This document shows, in pieces, positions 33,731 through 48,000 of a DNA stretch of 64,000 nt (position 1 is the stretch's first letter; every line of letters begins with the position of its first letter). Below the pieces are notes generated by a model, which made no database searches, was not told the DNA's origin, and was given only the letters and a program-made list of their open reading frames with translations. Both the position numbers and the translations under genes were made by a program. Source of the stretch: Hymenolepis diminuta (Eukaryota > Platyhelminthes > Cestoda > Cyclophyllidea > Hymenolepididae); contig CAADRB010000005.1 of NCBI GenBank assembly GCA_900708905.1, positions 1,000,886 to 1,064,885 of the forward strand, given 5' to 3'.

Positions 33731-35766
33731 TATTTGGCTTCCTAATGGTGACTAAACGAATATTGAATAATTTATAACTTGACTCTAAAGATCGTATATG
33801 AAAATGCATTAACCTCGATAGAATGAGGGTATAATAACAAAGGTCGATTAAATATTATCCTGCTCAATCTGGTCTATCAGAGGAGATATCATAAATATAT
33901 TAATAACACTGTTTTCATAAAATATGCATTTTCACTTTAGTTCAAAAACACACTCTTATGTGAGAAGGGGAAGCAAACATATTCGTTTAGAGGAAACTGA
34001 GACCGTCTACATTTACCTAAAAATGAGACAATTAAGTGTACCTATTTACGCAGAATCAGGTTTATAATTTCAAAGAAAATGAACCTTTAATAAGTGAAAT
34101 ATCTTAACAATCGTTCACTTATCGGATATGAACTTACTCAGGAGAGAAAATTACAATAAAACATTTAAAATAAATCAGAATTTCGATTAATATTAATAAA
34201 TAATAAAGTTAGTATACAAAACACGATGTGGAAGAAGTGAAATGCATGACTACAGCCGAGGGAAAACAATTTGCAGAATGGGTAGGGAAGTTTGAAATTC
34301 ACGATTTTTACACCTCCTTTGCCCAGCTCAAAGTACATAAACTGCTGCTTTTTCTAAGGATTTTTGAAGAAGATCACACTGAATTCGATGTCCAAATTAA
34401 GGATGAAATCCATCTTTATCTTTTATAAGACTTCAAGCAACTGGAAATTAGACTTTGATCAAAGCATTTTAGGTTAAAGTCGCATTAATAACATGTTTCT
34501 GGGACCTGTTTTCATCTGTTCCAACTTGTCATGGGAGCTCACCTTAACTGTCAAAATGAGTCACCTCAGCACGATTAGTCACTTCATTTGACTAATTGCT
34601 GAGTCATGTATGATTTACCAGCATCTAATTGACCTTTCTGTTTATTTCCAGTTTTCTACCTTGATTTTTGCTGGTATAATTGGAAATTGAAAGTAAACAA
34701 ACAGTTGACTGATAACAATGAGTGGACAACTACTTAATATGAAGCGAGGAATCCCCTCTCTTGAATCTCTGGGATTAAATGAATAAGGTCAACAAATTGA
34801 ATTTATTGTAATCAGGCCCATTCTGATTCCGATTATATGATAACCCTTTTATGGCAAAGTGCGTGCTAAGAAAAAAAATTAATTAAAAGCTCGCCTAAAT
34901 GCAAAAATTAAACAGCTCATGCAATAACTTTCGTTCTCTAAATTGGGCTGTCAAATGAAAAGAAAAACTTTCTTTACAGAATCTTCAATAAACATTTTGT
35001 TTCAACGAAACCGGTGGTAATTTTCCCAAAACACACGCCTTCCTGTTATAATGAAGTGGCAAAAGTTGCGAATAAATTGAAGACGATTTTGATTGTTAAA
35101 AGATCTCATCTTCAACATCAACATATACGGTAATGAATGATGGGATATACCCACAAAGTCGCCTGATTTCTGGTTTTTAGTCCGAATTTGAGATATCATA
35201 GGATATGAGTAGCAGTCCTTCACGGATACATGCATGCATATATTTCCCAAATTTTGAGTGAGTTAATTCGCTTAGCTTCCTAATCGCTTTCATACTGTCA
35301 TATCTGTGCAAATGAATTAAATTATTCCATGCAACTTATACCATAACTCTCGAAGTCTTATATTACTTCTCCAGCCCCCTTCTTGAATAACTTGTTAGAT
35401 CTTGTCATTTCTTCCAGTTTCTTCAATGCCCTAATAATTTGAGTTGGCATCAAAATGAACCCCGGATAAAACAATTCTATTTGACACCAAAATTTTCTTA
35501 AAAAATCCACAATTAAATTTCAAGACAGCCCTTAACTTAATTAATAATATTAATAACACTTCAAATGCGTATCAGGTAGCAGTTCGAAAAAGAGAGACAA
35601 GTAGAGGTACACACGTAGAGGAGGGCTCAGGAGAGGGTTGGGATGATTGTTAACAAAATCGATGACAGGGTTTGGTGATATTGGATCTTGTTGCATTAGA
35701 GTCTGGGTCAAGGTAAGGGGATTTGTGTCTGTCTCTGTCTTTTTATACGTCTCACAAAAACGTTAG

Positions 35767-36026
35767 TCATCTTTTGCCCAAAAGACATTCGTTTTCACAA
35801 TGGGTCTCACTTTCAAAGATTAACGGCCGGCCAAGAATTCTGATTCGATAGGGTTCATTTGGATAGTCTAGACAAACGTAGATCATTGTCGCGAAACAGG
35901 AATTCGTTGCTCCGTCATATGCGAATGCAAGTTCTGTAACAGTGCCTCCAGGATGGCAGTTTTGAATCGTCTCATTCTTCAAGATACCAAGTAATTGAGA
36001 TGATGATATACAAGCTGGTTTGTGTC
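35767..36026 (-). CDS. Multi-Kunitz exon 15 (divergent last domain, stop)
   Basis: After the TTTTATAG acceptor it encodes HKPACISSSQLLG, NCHPGG, AFAYDGATNSCFATMIYVC and ESETHCENECLLGKR, then TGA. Six Cys are kept but spacing is stretched (17, 19, 7, 23, 3 against 8, 15, 7, 12, 3). His follows the second Cys, so a trypsin-inhibitor role is unlikely. Confidence 0.75.
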
Positions 36027-39000
36027 CTATAAAACAGAATAAATATAAATATGTTACACACTTTCAAACCTTTATTGGAAGTTTTTGATCAATGATGAAA
36101 GAGAGCAATTAGAATTTTCAAATAGGTGAGTAGCATGGATACTTTACTCCGTCTAGATACATTAATCTAACAATGTTATTAACCTCATGAATAGATGTAG
36201 TATAATTAACGATATTTGAATTATTATTGACTTAAGTTCAAAAAAATAATGAAGGTGGTCTTGGGATGATATAAATAAATCCAAACTAAGAGAACTAAAG
36301 GAACGTTATTTGTAATGACAAAAATTGTGCCTAATCAAGAATTTACTTACCACAGAATTCCGCACGAAACGTCTTATTCCAACTTGCAACACCAAAGATT
36401 GGTAAATCAATAAGACATTGTGTTCAATCGAGTTGCTCTTGTTTTGCCGTTGTAATGTAACTTAATGTAGCATTCATACATTCGTGTTTAGAGGATGGGC
36501 ATAAAAACACAATGGACCTTCCTTAATTACTGCCAAAATGGTTTAGTTTTATTGATGTTTAAGCGCTAGGAACCCTTTATCCTTCTCACAATAATGAAAG
36601 ATATTTAACCTTAATGTTTGAACCAAGAGCTAGCCGACAAAAGTTCCTTTTGAGTTGAGATTTAATCTCCCAGAGATCGACACTTACTGTGGGTGGGAAA
36701 ATGTGCAGAAGTAAAACAATACCTATTCTTCTTTCCATATCATATTTCATAATCTTCTGACAACTCTTATAATGAACTTTCTAAGAATAGCAATAGCGGG
36801 TTAGTGAAAAAGATTAAAGATGAAATGCTATACCTCTGGTAAGGAGGGGTTGTCTCGCTACATGGCCGAATTTTGTGGCAAGCCGGCTCATAGATACAGC
36901 CATTCTGTTTATTTTGACAGAAATGGGAAGTAGATTTGGCGAAGAGATGCAAACACTGCGACAGGTAGCTTCATTTGGGAAATTGTTGCCTTGAGGAATC
37001 TTTCCGGAGAAAAAGAATTTCTCACACATCCCATTGCTTTGATTGAAATAGTAACGTAGGGTCGATGGTTCGTTTCCTTCTGCTTCCTTCTGTGAACACG
37101 AAAAAAGGACGAAAATGAAAAACATGCAGTAGAAGACATTAATCCTCCTGTGACAATGATTCATTGTCAATTGCTCGGATGCATCAGATTTTCAGTGCAA
37201 AGTATCTACCTAAACTTGTTAATGATTCAAGTTGCTGTGGATAACGTACTCCTTTAGAATTATAATATTACCGGTTAAATTTGAAATAATGAAAAATTTT
37301 ACATGTATTCATTCCTAATATGGTTTTATTTGAAATAGAATTTAGAAATGCATCATCTTGATGACGGAGTTTCCAATCCGAAACTCTACAGATAAAAGGG
37401 CATATTCCTTCTGACTTTAAACTAGATCTGTCTATGTTTGGCTAATTTAGATGAGATAACGTATTTAATAAAAAACCTTTTGAAGATCATCATTACAAAC
37501 CACTAGAATCAGTCTAAACCACTGGTAATCCCTCACTTTTTGTAGTCTTAGGCTTTTCATATTACCAAGGACCATCAATATTAATGCCTTAAATAGATCG
37601 AGTCATAATAGGAGGAAGATTGCGTAACTTTTCTTGGAAGTCGCAACTAGAAAATGGAATCAAATTGGAGGAATATCTTCATAGAAAAAACTTTCGTACT
37701 CAGTGCTCAGGCGACCAAGATCCAGAAATCTAGTTTAACAAACGCTTCGTGGATTCTGTTACCGTACACATTATATGTAGGCAATTTCGACAGCCAAAAT
37801 CGCTAATATATATATAAACTTAACCTCTTATTCAATGCTCATCTTACTGTCAATCACATAGTCACCTTTTTAAAGACACGTCGTGAGTCGTGGTATTTTA
37901 GATGTCTAGTTTTCAGTATTCCTTAGATTTTGAACTCTGCTCACGCATTTGCGATCTAGAATAAACATTAATTGTTATCCTGTCTGGTTATTTCGTCTGA
38001 TTTGATTCTTCTAGCTTTGACATAGTTGATTAACTGAGAATAATCTGTATTATATGGCCTTCCGGTGGATACCATTAATTGTCGTCAAACTTGTTCCACT
38101 TAGTCTATAGACACCATATTACCATCACACAGCCGAGATTTCTGTACTGGATTTAAGAACGGTATTATAGCGATCTCATTCGAGAAGGTAAGTTTAGCTA
38201 TTTGTAGGTCATCCAAGCCGCTTAATATAATGTTTAATACTTAGGAGCTCCCTTTTTACCCCTTTTTAAACCAAACCCCATTCTATCAACTCTTACCCCT
38301 TTGTATTCTCTAAGTACTTTCTCTGATAAGTATAAAATATATTCATAGCAAGTAATGCATTACTATTTATACATATATATATATTTCGAACGGTGTTTCC
38401 AATTTGTAGATTATCTAATTTACGTTAGTATTTTTCTAACAAAGAGAACTCACGGGTTTAAGAAGTCCACAGACATCGTTAAATGTGCAAGCATTGTCAC
38501 ATTCCTGTTTAGTTAAGAAGCGGTTGGAATTTCCGAAACAGCCACCGTAGGAGAATTGTTCACACAGCCGTCTTCCAGCGTTATAGTACCAACGCGGGAG
38601 AAATTTAGAACAGCCACCATAATCCAGTGGAAGTCTGCACACCTCTGCAAATAGAAAGGGGAGAGAGCAATTTCATTAGCACATTTGTGCAATCATAAAT
38701 TTGGGTGAATTTCCATAGTAAGGGAAGTGAATTTTACCACCTTCATATAAAAAGGCGAAAAATCTCAAGATCATTAGAGAAAGCATTAACAACACTTGGA
38801 TTAGGAAGACGGGAGTATTCCTGGAGCTCGTATTCAACCATCAATCATGTAGACAAGAATCAACCAGTGGAGTTGGTCATTCAGTATCAGAGCATGTACA
38901 ATTGCGAGCATCGATCTCGTGAACTTTGACCATGATCTCCTACATGTTGACCACTGGGTCACCGGTGTGACAAGATTAAGATTATGAGTTTTGCTGTTTA

Positions 39001-42000
39001 AAATAGCCTGGGTAGTCTCACTTACTTGTTCTACCTGGCTTATTATTCCGATTTTTTGGGCTTTGAGAGAAAAAATGAATTGAATATGTGAGACCGACCC
39101 TCCTAATCATTCAGCCGGTCATTGTAGGCAAGGATTTGGCTTAATAAGCCTGAAAACGATTTATGAACATTGAATTTTGAAACGAGAAAAGGTTAAGTAT
39201 TAAGAAATTATCATACAACCGGGATTCTTAAATCAGTTGAAGAAGGACGCTTTCAATGCTTTGACTTTATTCTCAAAAACTTTCCGATCCCCTCTTCTCT
39301 CTCTTATTGGACTTTGTTGTCACCTGATTTCATTTGCTTTCTTACGATGAAATATCCTAAAATTTTACCTTGTCGTGAGTTATAAGATAATAACACCATT
39401 TATTAGTTGTCTTTTTCAGTATTCAAACTAAAGAGGAGGGAAAATCGTGATGAATTTTCTGCTCACTATTAAGTTTTACTATTTTTTTTCTCTAAAGACA
39501 AGATCACTGCGAGTTCAACGTTTACGTTAAGTAATCTACATTTAAGCTTGTTCCATTTCGCTTTAAATACTGCGTATATCACACCCGAAAGTGTCTTTGG
39601 ATTTGCATCCGCAAATGCATATTCACCAATATGTTTTCCCTGGACCCCCACTTGTAGTTATTCCTTGTCATCCCCTTACTATCCGTGTTTCATGCCACTG
39701 CTTTAGTAGATCAAGTACTATCCCTGTATAAAGGTCGTTGCTTAATAGTAACCTTACCTCAACAGTTTCTAGTCTCTCGCTACGAAATGCCTAATCGACC
39801 TCTATTTGGTCTTAATTCACACTTAATCCAATGTGAAAGCAAAATTCATTATTTTCAATGTATTCCTCATTATCATTTTTTCGGAATCCACATTAATCTT
39901 TCTCTCTCTCTCTTTCTCGTTTACTAAGGAAACTATTATTCTAAAGTGTTTACTATCCAACTAAAGTAGATGGAAGACAAACCATCATATTATTGCTATT
40001 CATTTTAAAATAATTGCCACTTAGCATGTACATTTCAGGCATACTGCAGTGAAGAATTCATCATTTCATGAGAATCGCTTTCGATTAACACTTGCGCAAA
40101 GGAGCAACATGCTTACATTAGCGCAAGTGCGTTTGCCCCAGTTTGCGAATATTGGGCAATTTAAACAAATAGCCGATTGTTTAAATGCGATTATGTCCGT
40201 ATTTTCGAACATTTATCCACACAAACCGAAATAAATCACCCTTGGATTGTGTTGCTACCTAAATTAGAGGGTATACAGATTTATAATCTGGACATAAAAT
40301 GTTATGCCTTTTAGTGTGATTGGATTTGAAGGTCTTTGCAGGCAGTAAATTAATCTCTGCATAGGTACCGAAGTGAATATTTTTGAAGATCCCTCTAAAA
40401 AAGATTCAATAAAATCCCTTATCTTTTCATTCATATTGTAAGAGAACACTGACGTTATTAGGTTATTGAAAAGCATTCCCACTACAACGAACAGTCGGAC
40501 ACCCATTCTCTTTACGAATGGATGAAAAGACGGTACCTCCTTCAATAATCGAATTAAGAGCTCAAATGAATTAATTGAATCAGTTAGAAACTATCAGCTC
40601 ACTTTTTAAACTCAGTTAATTCCAGATATCCATTTTATACCGCCCTCAAACAATATATATGTGGATTTTGAAGTTGACGACATGGAAAATGCAAATGAAT
40701 GGGAAACTTGGCTAATAAACACCAAGGGTCATTGCAATTGTCACCTGATTGTTTTCAAAGCTAATTTCCAACCAATCCAGACGCTCCCGATTACCTCACT
40801 GATAGAAGTCATAATGACACACCACTAAAATTCCGGATAAATTTCTTGATTCTCGAAGACATTAACTTTGATTATCCCTTAAAATCTTCAAATCTCTAAT
40901 TCAGCTGAATTTATTTCCATAAATTGAACTAGATAATATTGTAGTACACGAAAAGTAGTGATAGGCACAAACTAATGTGGCTACTGGGGAATCATGTTAT
41001 TTATGAATTTGAGACGATACCGTAGATTATTCATCATAATAGATAATCCTTTAGCAACATTCCATTCTAACATCTATTCTGTCAGATGAACGTGTCTTCA
41101 GAACCATCTTTCAACCACTACCAAATCATTTTAAAGATTGATCAATGAAATGCGCGGGAAAAGTTATATAAAATTCCTAAAAGGTAAATCAAATATCCAA
41201 GTGAACTTTATTTAAATGATATGGTAGTTGTCAGTTATTGAGTTAACTAATTAGTGGAAGAATTCTTTCGGAAGAATTACCCTAAACCGAAAATTATAAT
41301 CCCTAGATATCTGTCTCCGAAATATTTTGGCCTTAAACTATATCATTGTCAGTTTTATTTTCGAGTTGTTTTTAATAACGCGAATTTAAAACCATCAAAT
41401 AATGCCCCGATTGAAAACCTATGTGAGACTAATCGATAACGAATACCTGGTATCCTGCAAGCTCGACTACACAACATGTCTTTTCATTTTGAATCTCCCC
41501 GTAATAGTTACATACCTATCACTTGTTTTGATCTACCTTTTCTTACTAAATGGATTTAAAGTAGACCTGAACCAATTTGTGTATGCGTTAAATGTAAACA
41601 CTTACCTGTAATGTGTTTCGGCCGGCAGGCTGAATTGCAGGTCTCCGCGTCTGGGAAGTTATTACCGTAGACTGGACATGAGTAATAGCTTCGGCAGTAT
41701 CCTTCCTTTACGTCAAAGTACCATCTTTCACCCATCATTCGACAGTCATTTGACATGGATGTGATTGGATTCATATGACAGATATCTACGAAGAAGTTGA
41801 ACGAACAAATATTTCAAACAGAACAAAGTTAGCAAAAATTAAACAAATTTTTAATAATCACAATCAAATCCATGATGTAGGATTAAAATGAATGTTTTCT
41901 TTCAAAAATGGGCAAAAATTCAAGCATCATTAAGTAATTTTATTTGAATAAAAACTGGAACAGACATCTTCCAGAATTCACGATGGGAGATCTATGAGAA

Positions 42001-45000
42001 AGCAACGAAACGGAAATCGATAATTGCATACGTCCGAAAAGATGGTAATGCAATGCGTAAAATGAAACACTATTGAGTCAGACAAATGAGAAAATACCAC
42101 TTACTGGTAACGTCTGTCCCACTAGGAGTAGGCGGTAGACAATGGTTGTAACAAGCCGAACTGGATGCAAATGTTCCAGGCAAAAGATGGCCGTTAACTC
42201 CTCCACCTCCACCAAGACTTGGCCAGAGACTGAAGACGTCGCCAATTCCTCCAAATTGGGGCTGGAATGAGTCCGTAATATTTGGAGGACAGACTTCGAT
42301 CTGTCGGCATGTGCCAGCATCGGCTTCGTAGATCCACAGTCTCAGCCCACTACCATGGCATTCTTCAATATGACTTGCGTCACAGATTTGTGATACTAAA
42401 GGAAAAATTTTTTAAGGTAAATTTAGATAGTTTGAATGAATTAAAAGCTGTTTTGGAGAAGCATGATGAATGAAACGCATTCACACAATACCAGATTTGA
42501 TGCTTTCTCTAAAAATGAAACCTGATTTTTTCAACTTGAAGAGGGTCACACAGTCAGGAGGTGTGCTCATCGATGGACAACCATTGAGAGGAATGACAAA
42601 CCCATTGGTTAACTCTGACTAATAGAGAGATGGTAATATTTAAGTTTCCCAGGAAGGCTCCATGATCCTACTCCTCTAGCTAGATGAACATTTAGAAACT
42701 CTCTTCTAAAACGGATTTAGAAAATTAAAATTCATGAAATAATCTAATCCACTTTTGGAATTCATTCGCTACAATTACTATTTATCTTTGTGTACATTAA
42801 AGTAATTATCCTTCTCATCTGATCATTAATGATACCTAAAAGCAAGATGTAATTAACCCAATCACAAAATAGCTGACTATCAAATCGGTATGATTTAGCC
42901 TACCGGATCGACGTAGTCTTCGCGCGCATACATTATCACACTGGGATTTCGTCTCGAAGTGATTTCCTCGTGCACCACATCCCGTGTAGAAGTAGGGTTC
43001 ACAGTGTTTAGTCTTTCGATTGTAGAAGAAACGAGTGAGATGAACTCCATGTTCGGAGCTTCCGTCGTGAATACGTCTCGGTCGAGGACATGTGCCGTAG
43101 GTATGGTGTTGCAGGCAAAAATCCCAAGCTAACAAAAGGAAAGAAAGTAGTCAACAGATGTATTTTGGAAGGCACTACATTTTTTTATAAAAATTAAAGC
43201 CTTTTGGTTATTCCAGAAGGCGTAACACAGGTATGAGTTTTCAGAAATGTAAAAAAAATCAAGTGAAATAAAGAACGAACGTTAACTGGTACAAAACAGT
43301 TTACCGACTTCAACGAATCTGTAATACTTTGGTACCAATATCTCGGCAATGCCATATATATATATATATATATAGTCTATGGCTTTATGATATGTGCAGA
43401 TTGTTCTTAAGGTTAGTCAGCAGTCATCACCGATTTGACTGCAGAAGTCTAGATGGTAACTGGTCATCTATCTGAATTCCCAAATTTACATAAACACGGA
43501 GTTGAATGTGCATTTTTTCGAACGCCTAAATCATTATTCAGTTATTCAGCCCTGTCTGCCATATATTTTTCTTTTATTTAGTCTGTCCATATGAAATAAA
43601 GTGATTATCAGCACATAAATAAAGGTGACATCTTTCAAATAGCCACCGAAGTTAGAATTTAGTCATTACCTTCCTCCTTTGTCGTTGAGAGGATTTTTGA
43701 AGTTTCACCACGCAGAACTTTAGGAATGTTTGAAAATAGCTGGGAACTTTATGATAATAACATAAACAACTGTAAAAACACAGGACGTAATGTGAAAACG
43801 GTAAGATGATGAAAGATATCATTAGAAATTAAATGATGCGGCAAAAAGATCTGATAAAGGCTGGTCTCCACTAGAATACTGTTATTTTTCCATTTTAATG
43901 TTTAGAATGTAATAGAATTTCGTGGCTACTTCTACTAATCATGAAAAACTAAACTTCATTATCAAATTCTCATTTCAGTGTAGGGTAACTCACGATATCT
44001 CTCGGAATACATAACAGTAATCCTTCTCATTTCCTCAAAGACTTCTACCGGAACTTGCGGTGTCTTTTGAATCTGGACTGCTGAAGTATCATCAACTTTC
44101 ACAACAGGACCTCCTGTTTCATAGACTGTACTCAAGGCTCCACAAGCTTCTTCGCATTCGGCCTTGGTGTTGAATCGATTTCCGTTGCCTAGACAACCAC
44201 CATACATGAAGAGACGACACTTTGAGGTACTTGGATCGTAGTAATAACGGGCGTGACCACCTTTGCATGGACCAGTGTCTTTAGGTAGCCGGCAAATGTC
44301 TGAAAGTTAAAAAATGAATGGATAAATAAGCATTAAATTTTCGACACTCTGACTGTTAACTGTCCTGAAAGTCATTTATCCACTTATTGCAACCGTCGAC
44401 CTATTGTAAATTTACTTTCACTATTCTTCAGTTAATTCGATAATCAATTTCTGGTTTGCGAAGTAGATTTCTCTTCTATTCTCCAAGGTCACAGTTTTAA
44501 TTTCTCTCTGTCTTGGTAACTCAGTAAGATAACTATACTGGTGACTCCCAAGCTACTGGCCATTCTTAGCGATATATTCATGGAAACTAAGTCTTTGTAA
44601 GTAAGAACTAGACGAAGGGAGAAGGAAATTTTAGAAAATTTATGTACGAAACAGGTGATAAAATGTGGGGCTCTATCTCATTGGTGAATTGTAAAACAGT
44701 TAATATAAAACCGAATAAAATGGGTGCATGTTTCTAAAACTGGATATAAGTATTAGGAAGAAAAAAATGGTGTCTTGCAAATGTCAAGGCTGAAAAAAAT
44801 GGACAAAAAGTTACATTATTTATACAAGTTGTTTTATTTTAATAAAATATTTCGTTATTGCGTATAATGCTTTACCTAAAATTTTTAATCTCAGCGAGAA
44901 TGTTCCCAAATAAGAAAGTATTTTCGATTACTTAGAGCAAAATTTCCTTCAAATTTGCATACATTTCATGAAACAAAGTAATAGATATTAAGTGAAAATC

Positions 45001-48000
45001 TTATAGCAAATTCATTTTATTTTCAAACATATTATTAGCAATGGAAACAAGAATTAATAGCTACAATTTTTCCACACTATCATTATTAAGACTGTTGCTG
45101 TGAACTCCTAGATGACTGCATCGCCACTTTTATAATTTCTCAGTTGCTCTCTATTAAAGCTCCAGCTACTCAGACTCAAGGAAGAAGAAAAGAAGGCTTG
45201 TGACTCAATGGACGGTTTTTATTAACAAATTCACCTATATAGGCTCGAATACTTGTAAAATGATTGGCTGCCTGGTTAGCCAATGATTGCAGCGACGGTT
45301 TCTCCACAGAGGAACTTAACCAGTTGTGAGCGTGGGAGGCCTATCATCCAGTGCATGTGAGTTCCTCTCGAAAATATTCAAAATAAGTAATTTTTCCGCA
45401 CTACCTTTATAAAGATAATCTCGGCTGCTTCAAAGATGAGAGCGAAATGCCAAAATGAAAGAAAGAAATCTGACATTCTGATGTGATAATTGGGAAACTT
45501 ATTTGACGGACGTTTTTTTTAACTAATAATGTTCAACATCAAAAGCACCAAAGAAATAAGCAAAATACACAAATTTAACAATTAAAATCAACACCAAGCA
45601 ATAGTCCGCCTTCTTTTCCACATTTTCAACAACTCTCTTTGTCGGTATATTTGATGCCGCATTTGTGATACGAATAAAGCTAATCAAAAGTTTTAATTGC
45701 TAAACAAAGCTTCCAGTATTGTCACAAATATTGAAAATTATATCCCATATTAAATACATCTACCGCTTCCTACTCGTAGAACAGTTGACATTCTATTCAT
45801 AATTACTGAATTGGGGTTTGGTGGGTAAGAAAGTAAAGTGGTCTAAATACCGTCAGTGGAGCAACTTTAGAAACCCGAATAACTTAGGCAAGATATCCTC
45901 ACACTGGCATAAAGGCCAACGGTAAACAATGGCCCTTCCCAAATGGGAAGTTTGAATTAAATCTTACGAATACTGAACAACCATAAAAAAGAGCAGAAAA
46001 GAAAAATAAGCAGAGCGGGAAATTGGAAGGGAAAGCAGGGCTGAGTGAGTGGAATCTGGGTTGTAATAAGCAGGGCAAGTTCAATTTCGTTCAGGGTTAG
46101 CTGTCCGTCAGATGAGCAACCGATAAAGAGTGATCATCTGTTAATTAAAGCAAAAATCCAATTAAAAGTTGATAAATATGACGTTAGAACAAAAAAATCT
46201 TTTAAGGAAGACGCCAATCAAAATAGATATTATTGGGTAATAAATAACGGCTGGCAGTTAACAACTGGAATAATAGTTACAGAGCACAACACCAAGAGCT
46301 GACTAGGGCAAAATGTATTGAACAAACCACGTTGAGGATTCAGCAAGTAGAGAGTTGAGGAACAGAGAATGAGAGGAGAGCGTAGGAGCCGATAAATGAC
46401 AAGCGTGTGTGTCATGGGTGGGAAATACCACAATTTACGTGAATCACTTGGGCAAGGGCACGCATGAGAACATGAGTGCAGTGTACTTTTAATGAATCCG
46501 GACAGTTATAGAAAAGGGGGAATGGATAAACGCGTTTAGACATAACAGATAAGGGTTTTGAATCATAGGACCGTAAAGACGTCACTGAGGCTTCTAGGAC
46601 GAAAAACAAACGTATTTTCATGTGGAATGGGAATAAAGGGTATTTCTAGAAATACATAGAATTAACGGCATTATTTTCAGGTAAATACACGAAGAACTTG
46701 TTTAAGGGAACACTATAAGAAATCCAATGACTCAAATTTTATAAAGATTGTCATTAAATTTAATACTTATTTTCTTACCGTGCTTATATGGTTACATATT
46801 TGGTTCATGACATAGCATTTCATCATTCAAATTAATCTGATTCATTGGTTTTTTTATTTCTAATACTATGGGTATATCATATAGAGATCAAGATTGAGAA
46901 GTTCATTCAGTCTTGGTCACAGAAATTTTACCATTCCTAACTTGCACTGAAAAGCGTTTTAAATGATTTCGCTCTATATCATTGAAAAAGAATGAGGCTT
47001 ATTGTGGTTGATTATAGGCTCAAAACTCTAACACTTTAACAATGCAGAAGGGTTACAAACTAACATATTTGTCGTAAATTCCGGCACACACTGATAAACC
47101 GAGTATTCTTAAGAGTAAAAAGGAGTAAGATAATAACACTTAATTATTTGACAAGTTAATACTGTTATTTGCAATTTGCCCGAGAAAAGGTATGAACACT
47201 TAGTGCGGCAAGAAAGCTCCGATAATTTCCCTTAACCGAAACCCGAGGTGTTAAAAAAAGATCAATGCATATTTTCCAGCGAATAAGGAATATAGGATTT
47301 AGAATAAGCCTTGAATGTCTTAGATCCGTTTCTGAAACTCCGTTGGTCCAACTATCTGGCATTTTTTATCAGCTATATTTATCCTGAGATTAAAATAAGT
47401 GAAAAACTATCTAGTGTCGAAAATACAGTAAGTTACACTTAATAAATTCGGAATCGTAACTGAATTAGGATATAAAGACCATTTTCTTACCTTTAAAACC
47501 TTTAGGTATACAGGTGGCTTCACAGAGTTCCTTTGATTCAAAATTGTTACCCCATGAGGAAGAAACCGGAGTATTTGGATCATGGCATTCAGAAAAGAGA
47601 ACGCATTGTTGGAGATCTGACAGGAAAGACCAACGCGACACATTATGGTGTTCCAGTGGACATTTGATTGCCACTGAGTTTCGTTTTCGAGCAAAGCATC
47701 GATCTTAATAGAAAGCATTAATTTAGTGAGTAATAATTTTTAGGCAACATTAACGAGCTAAGATGATAGAAAATAGTTCTGATGTCGTGAGTTCGGGCTT
47801 TACTCCCAAATCTCAAACACAAAATTTGCATAACTGATCAGAGATCTCCATTAATTGGTCTCAATCTTAAGTTGAAAGTGTTTCATTTCTTTCCTTTCGA
47901 GATTAATAATAATATTCAATATATCTCCAAGGCAAGAACAGAGGTCCTCCAGGTTTTCAGATGGTTTTGCTTGTTATTTATTTTAGAAATCTGTACTGTC

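Larger units (their letters stand above)
31439..35766. other. Intergenic DNA between the kettin-like and Kunitz genes
   Basis: It contains repeat C copy 1 (32500-32845) and repeat B copy 2 (33440-33730). It must also hold the 3' UTR of the minus-strand Kunitz gene, though I found no clear poly(A) signal close to its stop. The 66-codon frame at 34228 shows no motif. Confidence 0.4.
44300..47490 (-). other. Multi-Kunitz intron 8, rich in repeats
   Basis: 3.2 kb holding repeat B copy 3 (45105-45380) and repeat C copy 2 (46235-46650). No gene on the plus strand is supported. Confidence 0.55.

Noticed and set aside
34228..34428. 66-codon plus-strand frame with a protein-like composition
   Set aside because: Starts without a good ATG, has no known motif and is isolated in intergenic DNA.
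36767..36952. Cys-rich alternate frame within exon 14 (CQNKQNGCIYEPAC)
   Set aside because: Using this frame breaks the phase into the last exon and removes the Kunitz sequence. The overlapping frame joins correctly on both sides.
47491..47670. Later acceptor for Kunitz exon 8 that drops the first cysteine
   Set aside because: The upstream acceptor at 47704 restores all six Cys in phase and has a better pyrimidine tract.
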